Position numbers and translations under genes: made by a program. A model generated the notes under the pieces. The model was not told where the DNA came from. It saw only the letters and a program-made list of their open reading frames with translations, and made no database searches. From positions 1 to 45,592 of the forward strand of contig CAZOJL010000008.1 of the NCBI GenBank assembly GCA_964580075.1: a stretch of 45,592 nucleotides of DNA. The letters are read 5' to 3'. The stretch comes from VGWG01 sp964580075 (GTDB lineage: Bacteria; Verrucomicrobiota; Kiritimatiellia; RFP12; JAAYNR01). Each line of letters opens with the position of its first letter. Within the stretch, counting starts at the first letter, position 1. Of the stretch, positions 1-7,546 are shown one piece after another.

Positions 1-1
1 A

Positions 2-478
2 AACCAGATACGGGAAAAGATCGGCGTCATGTTCGGCAACCCCGAGACCACGCCGGGCGGTAAGGCGCTCAAGTTCTACGCGTCGGTCCGGCTGAACGTA
101 CAGAAGATCGGCGTGATCAAGGATTCGTCCGGGACGGCCGTCGGAAACCGCACGCGCGTCAAGGTCCTGAAGAACAAGGTCGCACCCCCTTTCACCGAGG
201 CCGAGTTCGACATCCTCTACGCCCGCGGCATCTCGTGGGAAGGCTCGGTGCTTGACGCCGCGATCACAACCAACGTCGTAACCAAACGCGGATCCTGGCT
301 CTCCTTCGGCACCGAACAGATCGGACAGGGCTCGCTCGCCGCGACCGAATACCTTCGCACACATCCCCAGATCACGGCGCAGCTCGTCGCGCAGGTTCGG
401 GAACTCAAGCCGACGGCCGCCCAGGCTGGCCGTGCCGCCGATGACGCCGCAGGCATGCCCCCTGTTGTCACGGAGTGA
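2..478 (+). CDS. recA: RecA recombinase, C-terminal part (cut by window edge)
   Basis: RecA forms ATP-dependent filaments on single-stranded DNA for homologous recombination and triggers LexA-type autocleavage. The reading frame is already open at base 2 and begins NQIREKIGVMFGNPETTPGG, which is the conserved L2/C-terminal core of RecA. It continues ALKFYASVRLNVQKIG, another RecA signature. The tail after the core is the usual variable, acidic and alanine-rich C-terminus, ending TE. The N-terminal part with the Walker motifs lies before the window. The stop overlaps the end of the convergent thiN-like gene by 11 bases, so no terminator fits between them. Identification is firm; only the 5' end is missing. 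Confidence 0.96.
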   Translation, partial: NQIREKIGVMFGNPETTPGGKALKFYASVRLNVQKIGVIKDSSGTAVGNRTRVKVLKNKVAPPFTEAEFDILYARGISWEGSVLDAAITTNVVTKRGSWLSFGTEQIGQGSLAATEYLRTHPQITAQLVAQVRELKPTAAQAGRAADDAAGMPPVVTE

Positions 479-1142
479 GGCGCGTGCCGGGGCGGGCCGG
501 CCAGACCCGGAAGACCAGCACCACGCCCGCCGTGAAGGAGAGGGTGAACGATTCGCCCGAGGCCTCGTTCAGCGCAGCCTGCCACCAACGGCTCAAGCTG
601 CGGCCATTGAGCGGGTATTTGAGGCCGCGTGCCCTGATCTGCACCCGCGGATCGAAAGTAAATAGCGAAACCTGCTGTCCCGCGCATGACGCGAGTTCGA
701 CATCACCCGCGTGTGCGGTGAACAGGCCGGTGTCGGTCGCCAGCACCACATCCGCCTCGGCCTGGAAATCGGCCAGCAGCGACAGATTTCCCAGCGTGTG
801 ATCCTCCCGCCGCCCCGTCGCCCCGAGGATCGCGAGCCGGCGCCAACCCCGCGTGAGGCAATAACGGAACGCCTTGGCGAGGTCGTTGTCGTCCTGCCCC
901 GGATCACACACCCAGCGCGCGCCAAGACGATCGCGCAACGCGGGGGAGATGCTGTCGCCGTCGCCGACCACGGCGACCGGCTCGACGCCCCGCGCCACCG
1001 CCTGGCTGGCCGCCCCGTCACAGCACACCACCCGCTCGGACGCCGCCCAGTAAGCGAGCGGCTCCGGGTGAGACGGGAAATCGCCGTCGGCGAGGATTAC
1101 CGTGCGCCCATTTTGAAGCGCTTGAGTTGTGGCTTTTTCCAT
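468..1142 (-). CDS. thiN: Thiamine pyrophosphokinase
   Basis: Predicted to transfer pyrophosphate from ATP to thiamine, giving the cofactor thiamine diphosphate in the cytoplasm. The 224-residue length matches the family. Visible family features are the early ILADGDFP segment, CCDGAA near residue 41, VVGDGDSI, the DPGQDDNDLAKAF block (the family motif usually reads DQxxTDxxKA) and the GATGRREDHTLGN motif that binds nucleotide and thiamine. The ATG at 1142 lies inside the 3' end of the upstream kinase gene (46-base overlap), so the two are probably co-transcribed and translationally coupled. No later start keeps the ILADGD motif. The DND in place of TD is a mild departure; assignment remains good. 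Confidence 0.88.
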   Translation of the reverse strand: MEKATTQALQNGRTVILADGDFPSHPEPLAYWAASERVVCCDGAASQAVARGVEPVAVVGDGDSISPALRDRLGARWVCDPGQDDNDLAKAFRYCLTRGWRRLAILGATGRREDHTLGNLSLLADFQAEADVVLATDTGLFTAHAGDVELASCAGQQVSLFTFDPRVQIRARGLKYPLNGRSLSRWWQAALNEASGESFTLSFTAGVVLVFRVWPARPGTRLTP

Positions 1143-2047
1143 ACGATCTTGCGTCCGAGCGACCGCACAACCGCCTCCGTCTCGGCATCGCGGCCCATGC
1201 TGCTGACGCAGGTGCCATTGACACCCGCGGGCGGCAGGTCCCGGCCAGCCCGCTGCAGATCATCACGGACCTGCCGCCATCCCTGTTGACGGTCCTGGGG
1301 ATATTTGGAGAGCATCTTTTCGATCATCAGCGCCACGGACACCGGGATCTCCGGATTGAACTGACGCAACGAGGGCGCGACCTTTTCGAGATGGGCATCC
1401 AGCACCGACTCCGGGGTGCCGTCAAACAGGAATCGTCCTGACAGGAGATGATAGAGCGTCGCGCCCATCGCATAAATGTCACTGCGATAATCCAGGTCGC
1501 CCCCCTGGATCTGCTCGGGCGACATGTAGTGGGGCGTCCCAAGCACCTCGTCCTGCACGAGCGCTTTCGCCAGATGTGTCTGGGAAAGCCCCAGGTCAGC
1601 CACCTTCACCGTGCCGTCAGCATCCACCATGATGTTGTCCGGCTTGAGGTCGCAGTGAATCATCCCGATCTGCTCCCAGGCGTACTCCAGCGCCACTGCC
1701 ACGTTCTCGGCCACCACCAGCGTGTCCTGCAACGGAATGTATCCTTTACGACGCTGCCACTGCCCCACCGTGTAGCCGTCGATCAACTCCATCACAATAT
1801 AGAGGGTGTCCGAGAATCCCGCGTCGTAGGCCTGCACAATGCCGGGGTGCGAGATCTTGGCTGTGGCGCGCGCCTCTTCGCAGAATCGACGGATATCTTC
1901 GGGATCGGACGCCACGTGGGGCGAGAGCACTTTGATCGCCACCAGGCGGTCAAGCGAAAGCTGCCTGGCCTTCCAAACCGACGCCATGCCGCCCTGGCCA
2001 AGCAAGCCGACAATATCGAAGCCTTCTATGACGGGGGCTGTAATCAT
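1097..2047 (-). CDS. Ser/Thr protein kinase (Hanks type, non-RD)
   Basis: A 316-residue cytoplasmic eukaryotic-type kinase that consists of little beyond the kinase domain. Visible motifs are the glycine loop GQGGMA (residues 17-22), catalytic-core lysine in VAIK (39), HCDLKPDN (131-138), DLG in place of DFG (151-153) and SPEQ (176-179). The arginine normally before the catalytic Asp is Cys, making it a non-RD kinase that probably does not depend on activation-loop phosphorylation. No transmembrane segment or extracellular sensor is present. The ATG at 2047 overlaps the stop of the upstream Cys-rich gene as ATGA. An in-frame opening to 2263 is just that gene in another frame. The coupling suggests the exported Cys-rich protein and the kinase act in one process; the substrate is unknown. 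Confidence 0.88.
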   Translation of the reverse strand: MITAPVIEGFDIVGLLGQGGMASVWKARQLSLDRLVAIKVLSPHVASDPEDIRRFCEEARATAKISHPGIVQAYDAGFSDTLYIVMELIDGYTVGQWQRRKGYIPLQDTLVVAENVAVALEYAWEQIGMIHCDLKPDNIMVDADGTVKVADLGLSQTHLAKALVQDEVLGTPHYMSPEQIQGGDLDYRSDIYAMGATLYHLLSGRFLFDGTPESVLDAHLEKVAPSLRQFNPEIPVSVALMIEKMLSKYPQDRQQGWRQVRDDLQRAGRDLPPAGVNGTCVSSMGRDAETEAVVRSLGRKIVWKKPQLKRFKMGAR

Positions 2048-3234
2048 TGTCCTGCACACCCCTCGCCATGGCAGGTTGGACACAAGCCGACACCCTCGCC
2101 GCCGCACGCGGAGCAGAGCATCCCGGATCGATCCTTGCCCGTTCCTTTGCACAATTTGCACGGGCCGGTGCCCGCTCCGCCGCATTTGACGCATTTCTTC
2201 GGTTGCCCCAGACCCCCGCATGTCCGGCACAGCACATGCCCTTTGCCGCCACAATTCACGCACGCGATCAGGCCACTGCCGTTACATGACGGGCACGTCG
2301 TCTTGATCATCAACGCGGTCGCGGGGGTCAGGGAATTGGATTGCCGCTTCTGGATCATCCCGTCTTTACAGCCGGCATGTTTGCAGACCGTCCGCCCCTG
2401 CCCTTTGCACGAGCCGCACATCTGGATTCCCAGTCCCTGGCAGTCGGCACAAGGCGAGGCGGCGGCTGTCCGCAACAACGCCTGCAAGCGAGGTGTCAAC
2501 GCCTCCGCCACCGGGAGCGGAGCCCAGACGTTACCGATCGCAACCCGCCGCGCCGCCTGCTGCCGTGTCTCATGGTTGCGCAGTCCCTGCGCCAACATCA
2601 ACCGCATCTCGTCCGCGTTGCGCCCCGACTGCGTCAGACCGGTGCCGCCGCACGCGGTGCAGAGAACTCCCGCGCCCGTCAGCGAATTCTTGCTGCCGAC
2701 AACCGATGTGCTCATCTGCACCGTCCGACTTTCCACCCCGCGCAAAGCCCCCTCGCTGCCACCGGCCAACGCCCGCAGTTGCACCGTCCGTCGGCCCGTT
2801 CCGCCGCAGACGCTACACGGCTTGCGGGTGTTCGCCAGCCGCCGCTGGCACCGTTCCACCGCCTCGGCCAGCCGTTTGCCAGAGTCGTCGGGCAGCATGC
2901 CGTCGGGCAGCAGGCGCGCCAGGGCCGCCGCATTGCGGTAATAGCAGAGCGCCACCTCGGGCAGACCTTCCTCAATCTCCGCCGCCATGCGGCTGTCCTC
3001 GCGCGCCGCGTCCAGGACCGTTTGCAGATCGACCGGCGACGGCACCGTCTCGGCGGTGGCGGCCACGTCCTCGGCCGCAGGCTTGTCATCGCCGACGCGT
3101 GCTCCGCAGTGCCCGCAAAAACGCTGCTCGTCCGCAACCTCGTGACCGCACGCGCCGCAGATCACCAGCGCCAACGCCGTGCAGCACGCGAACACGGCAA
3201 AACAGAACATCAGGCCACGCAATAGATTTTTCAT
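2044..3234 (-). CDS. Exported Cys-rich protein with many CxxCxGxG zinc repeats
   Basis: Unrecognised as a named protein. The 396-residue product starts MKNLLRG followed by a hydrophobic stretch (FCFAVFACCTALALVIC), a likely signal peptide or membrane anchor. Next comes a zinc ribbon (CGACG ... CGHCG), then an alpha-helical segment. From about residue 140 there are roughly eleven DnaJ-type CxxCxGxG motifs, for example CSVCGGTG, CTACGGTG, CPSCNGSG, CRTCGGLG and CPTCHGEG. DnaJ has four such motifs, so this is an expanded array without J domain. The start at 3234 is chosen because the signal-like segment follows at once; longer in-frame starts add unrelated sequence. It is coupled to the kinase by ATGA. 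Whether the array is outside the cell or the segment is only an anchor is open. Confidence 0.75.
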   Translation of the reverse strand: MKNLLRGLMFCFAVFACCTALALVICGACGHEVADEQRFCGHCGARVGDDKPAAEDVAATAETVPSPVDLQTVLDAAREDSRMAAEIEEGLPEVALCYYRNAAALARLLPDGMLPDDSGKRLAEAVERCQRRLANTRKPCSVCGGTGRRTVQLRALAGGSEGALRGVESRTVQMSTSVVGSKNSLTGAGVLCTACGGTGLTQSGRNADEMRLMLAQGLRNHETRQQAARRVAIGNVWAPLPVAEALTPRLQALLRTAAASPCADCQGLGIQMCGSCKGQGRTVCKHAGCKDGMIQKRQSNSLTPATALMIKTTCPSCNGSGLIACVNCGGKGHVLCRTCGGLGQPKKCVKCGGAGTGPCKLCKGTGKDRSGMLCSACGGEGVGLCPTCHGEGCAGQ

Positions 3235-3354
3235 AACGCACACGTTCCGACATCCAAATCGCCGCCCCAAGACGACAACCTGGGAAGTGATTTCATTTTG
3301 AACGCATTCGCGCGCAGATTCAACTAAAAAATCAGGCACAACGATCATTGAGGG

Positions 3355-3385
3355 TGGACAAACGCGCCAAAATCTGCTTTAGTAT
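3355..3385 (+). promoter_or_regulatory. Possible promoter of the nfu-PHP pair
   Basis: TGGACA (3355-3360) and TAGTAT (3380-3385) resemble sigma70 -35 and -10 boxes, though the 19-base spacer is long. The AT-rich stretch lies about 55 bases before the nfu start, in the 205-base gap between divergent genes. Confidence 0.3.
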
Positions 3386-3439
3386 GGGCGCTCGTTTGAG
3401 CGGGAAATGACGCCGCTCACAGGATGAAAGGATCTAGCC

Positions 3440-3661
3440 ATGGACGAAGCCATCAAAACAAAACTCGAAGAACTCCGCGGGATGCTGCAGGCCGACGGGG
3501 GCGATCTGGAACTCGTCTCCATCGCCGGCAAGACCGTCACCCTCAAACTGCGCGGCGCCTGCGGGTGTTGCCCGCACGCCACAGCCACGTTGAAACACGG
3601 AATCGAACGGGTCCTCCGCGAATCGGTCGACCCCGAGATCACCGTCGAACGAGAGATGTAA
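3440..3661 (+). CDS. NifU C-terminal (Nfu) domain Fe-S scaffold protein
   Basis: A 73-residue stand-alone Nfu domain that carries and delivers Fe-S clusters in the cytoplasm. It shows the typical QADGGDLELV opening and the cluster-binding CxxC (Cys41 and Cys44 in CGCCPHA), followed by the helix TLKHGIERVLRE. This is close to the usual size of single-domain Nfu proteins. The ribosome site AGGATGAAAGGA lies just upstream of the ATG. It precedes the PHP-domain gene by 17 bases and is likely co-transcribed with it. The window encodes several Fe-S-rich enzymes (hydrogenase, formate dehydrogenase, MoaA) that would need such a scaffold, though nothing here links it to one of them. Confidence 0.92.
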   Translation: MDEAIKTKLEELRGMLQADGGDLELVSIAGKTVTLKLRGACGCCPHATATLKHGIERVLRESVDPEITVEREM

Positions 3662-3678
3662 TCGAACAGGAACGTCCC

Positions 3679-5073
3679 ATGTCCACCGAGAGCGCCACCC
3701 TCCTGCGCCAGCTTGACCATGTTGATTCCGTCCACCGACAGGATGCGCTCGCCGGTCTGGCGGCGCATCTCGACGGCGCGTGCCCGCCGCCAGCCGAAAC
3801 CGGCGAAACCGGCGATGTGAACATGCACTGTCACTCGTTCTTCTCCTACAATGCGCACGGATGGTCGCCGTCGCGCATCGCCTGGGAGTGCCGCTCGCGC
3901 GGGCTTTACGCGGCGGCCTTGTGCGACTTCGACGTGCTCGACGGCCTCGACGAGTTCCTCGCTGCCGGCCGCCTTCTCGGACTCCGCGCCGCGGTCCACC
4001 TGGAAACGCGCGCCTATCTCGCGCCGCTGGCCGCCACGGACATCAACTCGCCGGGCGAACCGGGCGTGAACTACATCATGGGCGCCGGTTTTTACAAGAC
4101 CTTCCCCGACGGCACGCCCCAGGCCGGGACGCTGGCCGCCTTGCGCACGGGCGCGACGCGGCGCAACGAGGAGCTGATCGCGCGCATCAACGCCCGGATC
4201 CCAGGGATCTCCCTGGACTATCGACGCGACGTGCTGCCGCTGACCCCCAAGGGCGTGGCTACCGAGCGCCACATCATCCGCAGCTACGCCCATGCCGCCC
4301 GCTGCGCCTATCCCGACCCCGCCGCACGCGCCGCCTTCTGGGCGCCGCTGCTCAAAACCGCACCCGAAAACGCCGCTGCCCTCGAAACCGATGTGCCGGC
4401 ATTCGAGGAGGCCGTTCGCAGCGCCCTCGCCAAACGCGGTGGCATTGGGTATCAACAGCCGGGGCCCGACACCTTTCCCCCCGCCGAAACGTTCACCGCC
4501 TGGGTCCGATCCTGCGACGCCATCCCCGCTGCCACCTGGCTCGACGGCACCAGCGGCGGCGAGGCCGACTGCTCCCGCTGGCTCGACCTGCTCCGCGGCC
4601 TGGGGTGCGCCACGGTCGCCCTCGTTCCCGACCGCAACTGGAACATCAAGAAGCCGGAGGAAAAGGCCGTCAAGATCGCCAAGCTCGACGAGCTGGTGCA
4701 CGAGGCGGTCGCCCGCGATATGCCGATGATCATCGGAACCGAGATGAACAAGGCCGGGCTTCCCTTTGCCGACGATCTCGGCGGCCCGGTCCTCGCGCGC
4801 CACGCCGACGTCTTCCGCGCCGGCGCCCGGTTCATCGTCGGCCACACCCTCCTCGGCCGCTATGCCGATATGCCCTACCTTGGCGAACGGGCCCGCGCCG
4901 CCTTTCCGTCCATCCCGGCACGCAACGCCTTCTTCACCGCAGTCGGAGCCCTGCCGCCGCTCACCGAGAACCGCGCCGCGCGCCTGCTCGACGACGGTCC
5001 CGACCATGCCTACGACCGCCTGGCCCAGGCTGTCCGCACGTGCGCCTGCGCCGTAAACGGGTCGCCCGTGTAA
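3679..5073 (+). CDS. PHP-domain metal-dependent phosphoesterase-like protein
   Basis: A 464-residue protein with the PHP-domain hallmark HCHSFFSYNAHG near residue 51, in which HxH would bind catalytic metals. A second acidic/metal region follows in ALCDFDVLDG, and VHLETRAYL carries a further candidate Glu. A late block, MIIGTEMNKAGLPF, resembles the C-terminal metal-ligand segment of PHP proteins. The family includes histidinol phosphatases, polymerase exonuclease domains and nucleotide phosphatases; the substrate cannot be read from sequence. The ATG at 3679 is preferred because the longer frame only reads through nfu out of phase. No signal peptide or membrane segment is seen. It follows nfu closely, probably in the same transcript. 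Confidence 0.7.
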   Translation: MSTESATLLRQLDHVDSVHRQDALAGLAAHLDGACPPPAETGETGDVNMHCHSFFSYNAHGWSPSRIAWECRSRGLYAAALCDFDVLDGLDEFLAAGRLLGLRAAVHLETRAYLAPLAATDINSPGEPGVNYIMGAGFYKTFPDGTPQAGTLAALRTGATRRNEELIARINARIPGISLDYRRDVLPLTPKGVATERHIIRSYAHAARCAYPDPAARAAFWAPLLKTAPENAAALETDVPAFEEAVRSALAKRGGIGYQQPGPDTFPPAETFTAWVRSCDAIPAATWLDGTSGGEADCSRWLDLLRGLGCATVALVPDRNWNIKKPEEKAVKIAKLDELVHEAVARDMPMIIGTEMNKAGLPFADDLGGPVLARHADVFRAGARFIVGHTLLGRYADMPYLGERARAAFPSIPARNAFFTAVGALPPLTENRAARLLDDGPDHAYDRLAQAVRTCACAVNGSPV

Positions 5074-5074
5074 A

Positions 5075-5193
5075 CACCCACACCCACTCACCCACTCACC
5101 CACACCTATCCCCTTTTCACACGCACCCAGTAACTCGCCCGTTGCGTCCCATTGCGACATTTTGGCAACATTCGGCAACATTCGGCAATTTCC
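5075..5193. repeat. Short tandem repeats in gap before tRNA-Leu
   Basis: The 164-base gap holds two short degenerate tandem tracts. Bases 5075-5106 repeat CCCACTCA-like units. Bases 5164-5193 contain GGCAACATTC twice exactly and a third degraded copy. No complementary arm is evident, unlike the palindromic intergenic elements elsewhere in the window. Confidence 0.7.
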
Positions 5194-5195
5194 GA

Positions 5196-5224
5196 TTGAC
5201 GGCATCCCTGTTTTTTGTCATCAT
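5196..5224 (+). promoter_or_regulatory. Promoter of tRNA-Leu
   Basis: TTGACG (5196-5201), a 17-base spacer and CATCAT (5219-5224) give a plausible sigma70 promoter. The predicted transcript start falls about 7 bases before the mature tRNA 5' end. Confidence 0.5.
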
Positions 5225-5237
5225 GCGCGCACCTTTC

Positions 5238-5322
5238 GCACCCGTGGTGGAATTGGCAGACACGTAAGATTCAGGTTCTTATGCCGAGAGGCGTGGGGGT
5301 TCAAGTCCCTCCGGGTGCACCA
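5238..5322 (+). tRNA. tRNA-Leu (anticodon CAG)
   Basis: A class II tRNA of 85 bases. Acceptor arms GCACCCG (5238-5244) and CGGGTGC (5312-5318) pair fully, followed by A and an encoded CCA (5320-5322). The anticodon stem TAAGA/TCTTA closes the loop TTCAGGT, giving anticodon CAG, which reads CUG leucine codons. The long variable arm (GCC...GGC stem) and the D-loop AATTGGCAGAC are typical of leucine tRNAs. The T arm contains GGTTCAAGTCC. Confidence 0.96.
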
Positions 5323-5368
5323 GCGTCAGTAGAACACCGATGAACACTCGATGCGCTTCCAATTGCGC

Positions 5369-5397
5369 TTGCGCACCGGTGACGGGCGTGCTACAGT
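5369..5397 (+). promoter_or_regulatory. Promoter of rpsP operon
   Basis: TTGCGC (5369-5374), a 17-base spacer and TACAGT (5392-5397) lie 21 bases before the rpsP start and just ahead of its GGAGGAG ribosome site. An extra TTGCGC copy adjoins at 5363-5368. Confidence 0.5.
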
Positions 5398-5418
5398 ACG
5401 GTTTTTCACGGAGGAGAA

Positions 5419-5673
5419 ATGGCAGTCAAAATCAGACTTCGCAGGACCGGATGCACCAACTCTGCATCGTATCGCGTCGTCGCGGCAGACGGACGTTCGC
5501 CGCGCGACGGGAAGTTCCTCGAGATGCTGGGGTGGTATGACCCCAAACTCGAGGGCGAAAACTATAAGTTGGATCAGGAGCGTATCGACTATTGGCGGAG
5601 CCAGGGCGCCCAGATGAGCGAAACCGTCGCCAATCTGGTACGCCGTGGAAAACGCGCCGCCGTTCCATCTTGA
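5419..5673 (+). CDS. rpsP: 30S ribosomal protein S16
   Basis: S16 is a small-subunit assembly protein. The 84-residue sequence begins MAVKIRLRRTGCTNSASYRV, continues with the family motif VAADGRSPRDGKFLEMLGWYDP and ends with a basic tail, all standard. A strong GGAGGAG site precedes the ATG. It leads an operon with trmD, rplS and rnhB. In most bacteria rimM, encoding a 30S maturation factor, lies between rpsP and trmD; here only 32 bases separate them and no rimM is present. Confidence 0.97.
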   Translation: MAVKIRLRRTGCTNSASYRVVAADGRSPRDGKFLEMLGWYDPKLEGENYKLDQERIDYWRSQGAQMSETVANLVRRGKRAAVPS

Positions 5674-5705
5674 CCGCCCCCTTGGCGGGCGGGGATCGGA
5701 CGCAC

Positions 5706-6467
5706 ATGGCACCCCCCCTGCGCATTGACATCATCACCGTGTTCCCGGGTATGCTTGACGGCTTCTTCGCGGAAAGCATGATCAAACGGGCGGTGCGCTT
5801 CGAGGCGGTTGAGTTGCGGACGGTTGATCTGCGGAATTTCACGCAGGATGCGCGCCGTACGGTAGATGACCGGCCGTACGGCGGGGGGCCCGGGATGATT
5901 CTGAAGCCCGAGCCGCTATTTGATGCGGTCGCGGCGGTGCGGACTCCGATTTCGCGGGTGATCCTGATGTCCCCTTCGGGACGAAGGTTCACCCAGCACG
6001 AGGCCCGGCAGCTCGCCCGCGAGACGCACTTGGTGTTCATCTGCGGCCACTATGAAGGGGTCGATGAGCGGGTGCGCGAGGCCTGTGTGACGGACGAGTT
6101 ATCAATCGGCGATTATGTGCTGACCAATGGCGCGTTGCCGGCGGCGGTCGTGATCGACGCAGTGGTGAGGCTGCTCCCCGGTGTACTGGGCGGCGGACCT
6201 GAGGCGACGCAGGACGAGTCCTTTACGGAAAACCTGCTCGAGCATCCCCAGTACACCCGCCCGCCGGAATATCGGGGGATGCGGGTGCCGGAGGTGCTGT
6301 TGAGCGGCGACCACGGGATGATTGCCGCTTGGCGGCGGCGCGAGGCACGCGACCGGACGGCGGCGCGCAGGCCTGATTTGCTGGCTGCGCGGGCGGTCGG
6401 CGACAAGGAACGGGTTGAAGCGGATTTGCAGAACGAGGAGAAACACGATGATTGCGAACGCAATTGA
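5706..6467 (+). CDS. trmD: tRNA (guanine-N1)-methyltransferase TrmD
   Basis: Methylates G37 of tRNAs with G36-G37 using S-adenosylmethionine, preventing +1 frameshifting. The 253-residue protein shows IDIITVFPGMLDGFF at the N-terminus, the RPYGGGPGM motif, the SPSGRRFTQ segment and the trefoil-knot SAM site GHYEGVDERV...SIGDYVLTNGALPA. The ATG at 5706 gives the standard N-terminus. The C-terminal 7 codons (EKHDDCERN region) overlap the rplS start by 20 bases, indicating coupled translation. Confidence 0.96.
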   Translation: MAPPLRIDIITVFPGMLDGFFAESMIKRAVRFEAVELRTVDLRNFTQDARRTVDDRPYGGGPGMILKPEPLFDAVAAVRTPISRVILMSPSGRRFTQHEARQLARETHLVFICGHYEGVDERVREACVTDELSIGDYVLTNGALPAAVVIDAVVRLLPGVLGGGPEATQDESFTENLLEHPQYTRPPEYRGMRVPEVLLSGDHGMIAAWRRREARDRTAARRPDLLAARAVGDKERVEADLQNEEKHDDCERN

Positions 6468-6798
6468 CAAGATCAACAAAGAGACCCTGAAGGCCGAGCC
6501 GCTGGCGTTTAAAATCGGCGATAGCGTGCGCGTGCACGTCAAGATCAAGGAAGGCGACAAGGAACGCGTGCAGGTTTTTGCCGGAACGGTAATCGCCCGC
6601 GACGGCGGCGTATCCGCGACGGCGACGTTTACCGTGCGCCGCATCTCCTTCGGCGTCGGTGTCGAGAAGGTCTTCCCCATCAACACCCCCTATATCGAGA
6701 AGATCGAGATCGAACGCTCCGCCAAGGTGCGCCGCTCGAAGCTCTACTTCCTGCGGGAACTGACCGGTAAGAAGGCCCGCCTGCGCCAGGCGAAATGA
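6448..6798 (+). CDS. rplS: 50S ribosomal protein L19
   Basis: L19 sits at the 30S-50S interface. The 116-residue sequence has the conserved GDSVRVHVKIKEGDKERVQVFAGTV core (central part visible as KEGDKERVQVFAGTVIARDG), then FTVRRISFGVGVEKVFP and the C-terminal KVRRSKLYFLRELTGKKARL. Start at 6448 lies after a GAGGAG ribosome site inside the trmD 3' end. Its stop overlaps the rnhB start as ATGA. Confidence 0.97.
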   Translation: MIANAIDKINKETLKAEPLAFKIGDSVRVHVKIKEGDKERVQVFAGTVIARDGGVSATATFTVRRISFGVGVEKVFPINTPYIEKIEIERSAKVRRSKLYFLRELTGKKARLRQAK

Positions 6799-7535
6799 TC
6801 CGGTTGCCGCCAGTATCCGGGCGGTCGCAACGGCCTTCCGGACGGAACGGTCACGTGACGTCCGTCACGCCTTCCCGTGCCGTTGATCTGCTGGCCGCGG
6901 AGCGCGTCTGGTGGCAGACCTTTCCCCGCCAGATCCTCGCTGGCGTGGATGAGGCCGGACGGGGACCGCTGGCTGGCCCGGTGGTGGCCGGTGCGGTGGT
7001 CATGGCGTCCGAGTTAGCCGAGTCTTGTTATGAGGGGCCGCTCGCTGACCTCACCGACAGCAAACAGCTCACCCCCGCCCGCCGCATGGCGTTCTACGAG
7101 TTCCTCTCGCACACGTCGGCTATCCAGATCGGCGTTGGCTGGTGCAGCGCGACGGAGATAGACGACCTCAACATCCTGTGCGCCACCCATCTGGCGATGC
7201 GCCGCGCCGTGGAGGCCCTGCCGGTGCGAGCCGATCACGTGTTTGTCGACGGTCTTCCCGTCAAGGGGCTTCCCTGTCCGTCCACGGCGATCGTCAAAGG
7301 GGACTCCAAAAGCCTGCTGGTCGCCGCCGCCAGCGTCGTCGCCAAGGTTCTGCGCGACCGCCATATGGTGGAATTGGACGCGCGCTATCCCCAATACGGG
7401 TTTGCCTCGCACAAAGGGTATGGCGCGCGCGAACATATCGCGGCGCTCTTCCGCTATGGTCCCTGCCCCGAACACCGCCGGAGCTTCCGCCCCGTTCAAG
7501 ACTCCCTGCAGTTTCTCCCCGGCATGGGCGTGTGA
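6795..7535 (+). CDS. rnhB: Ribonuclease HII
   Basis: Cleaves RNA in RNA-DNA hybrids and at single ribonucleotides in DNA. The active-site motif GVDEAGRGPLAGPVVAGAV supplies Asp52 and Glu53. Further family blocks are LTDSKQLTPARR, the DHVFVDGLPV aspartate segment and AAASVVAKVLRDRHM, ending with SHKGYG. The start overlaps the rplS stop (ATGA at 6795-6798). The roughly 30 residues before the catalytic domain are variable, so a slightly later start is possible. The gene converges with the PfkB-type kinase gene with 11 bases between. Confidence 0.95.
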   Translation: MIRLPPVSGRSQRPSGRNGHVTSVTPSRAVDLLAAERVWWQTFPRQILAGVDEAGRGPLAGPVVAGAVVMASELAESCYEGPLADLTDSKQLTPARRMAFYEFLSHTSAIQIGVGWCSATEIDDLNILCATHLAMRRAVEALPVRADHVFVDGLPVKGLPCPSTAIVKGDSKSLLVAAASVVAKVLRDRHMVELDARYPQYGFASHKGYGAREHIAALFRYGPCPEHRRSFRPVQDSLQFLPGMGV

Positions 7536-7546
7536 CCTTTCCAGGT

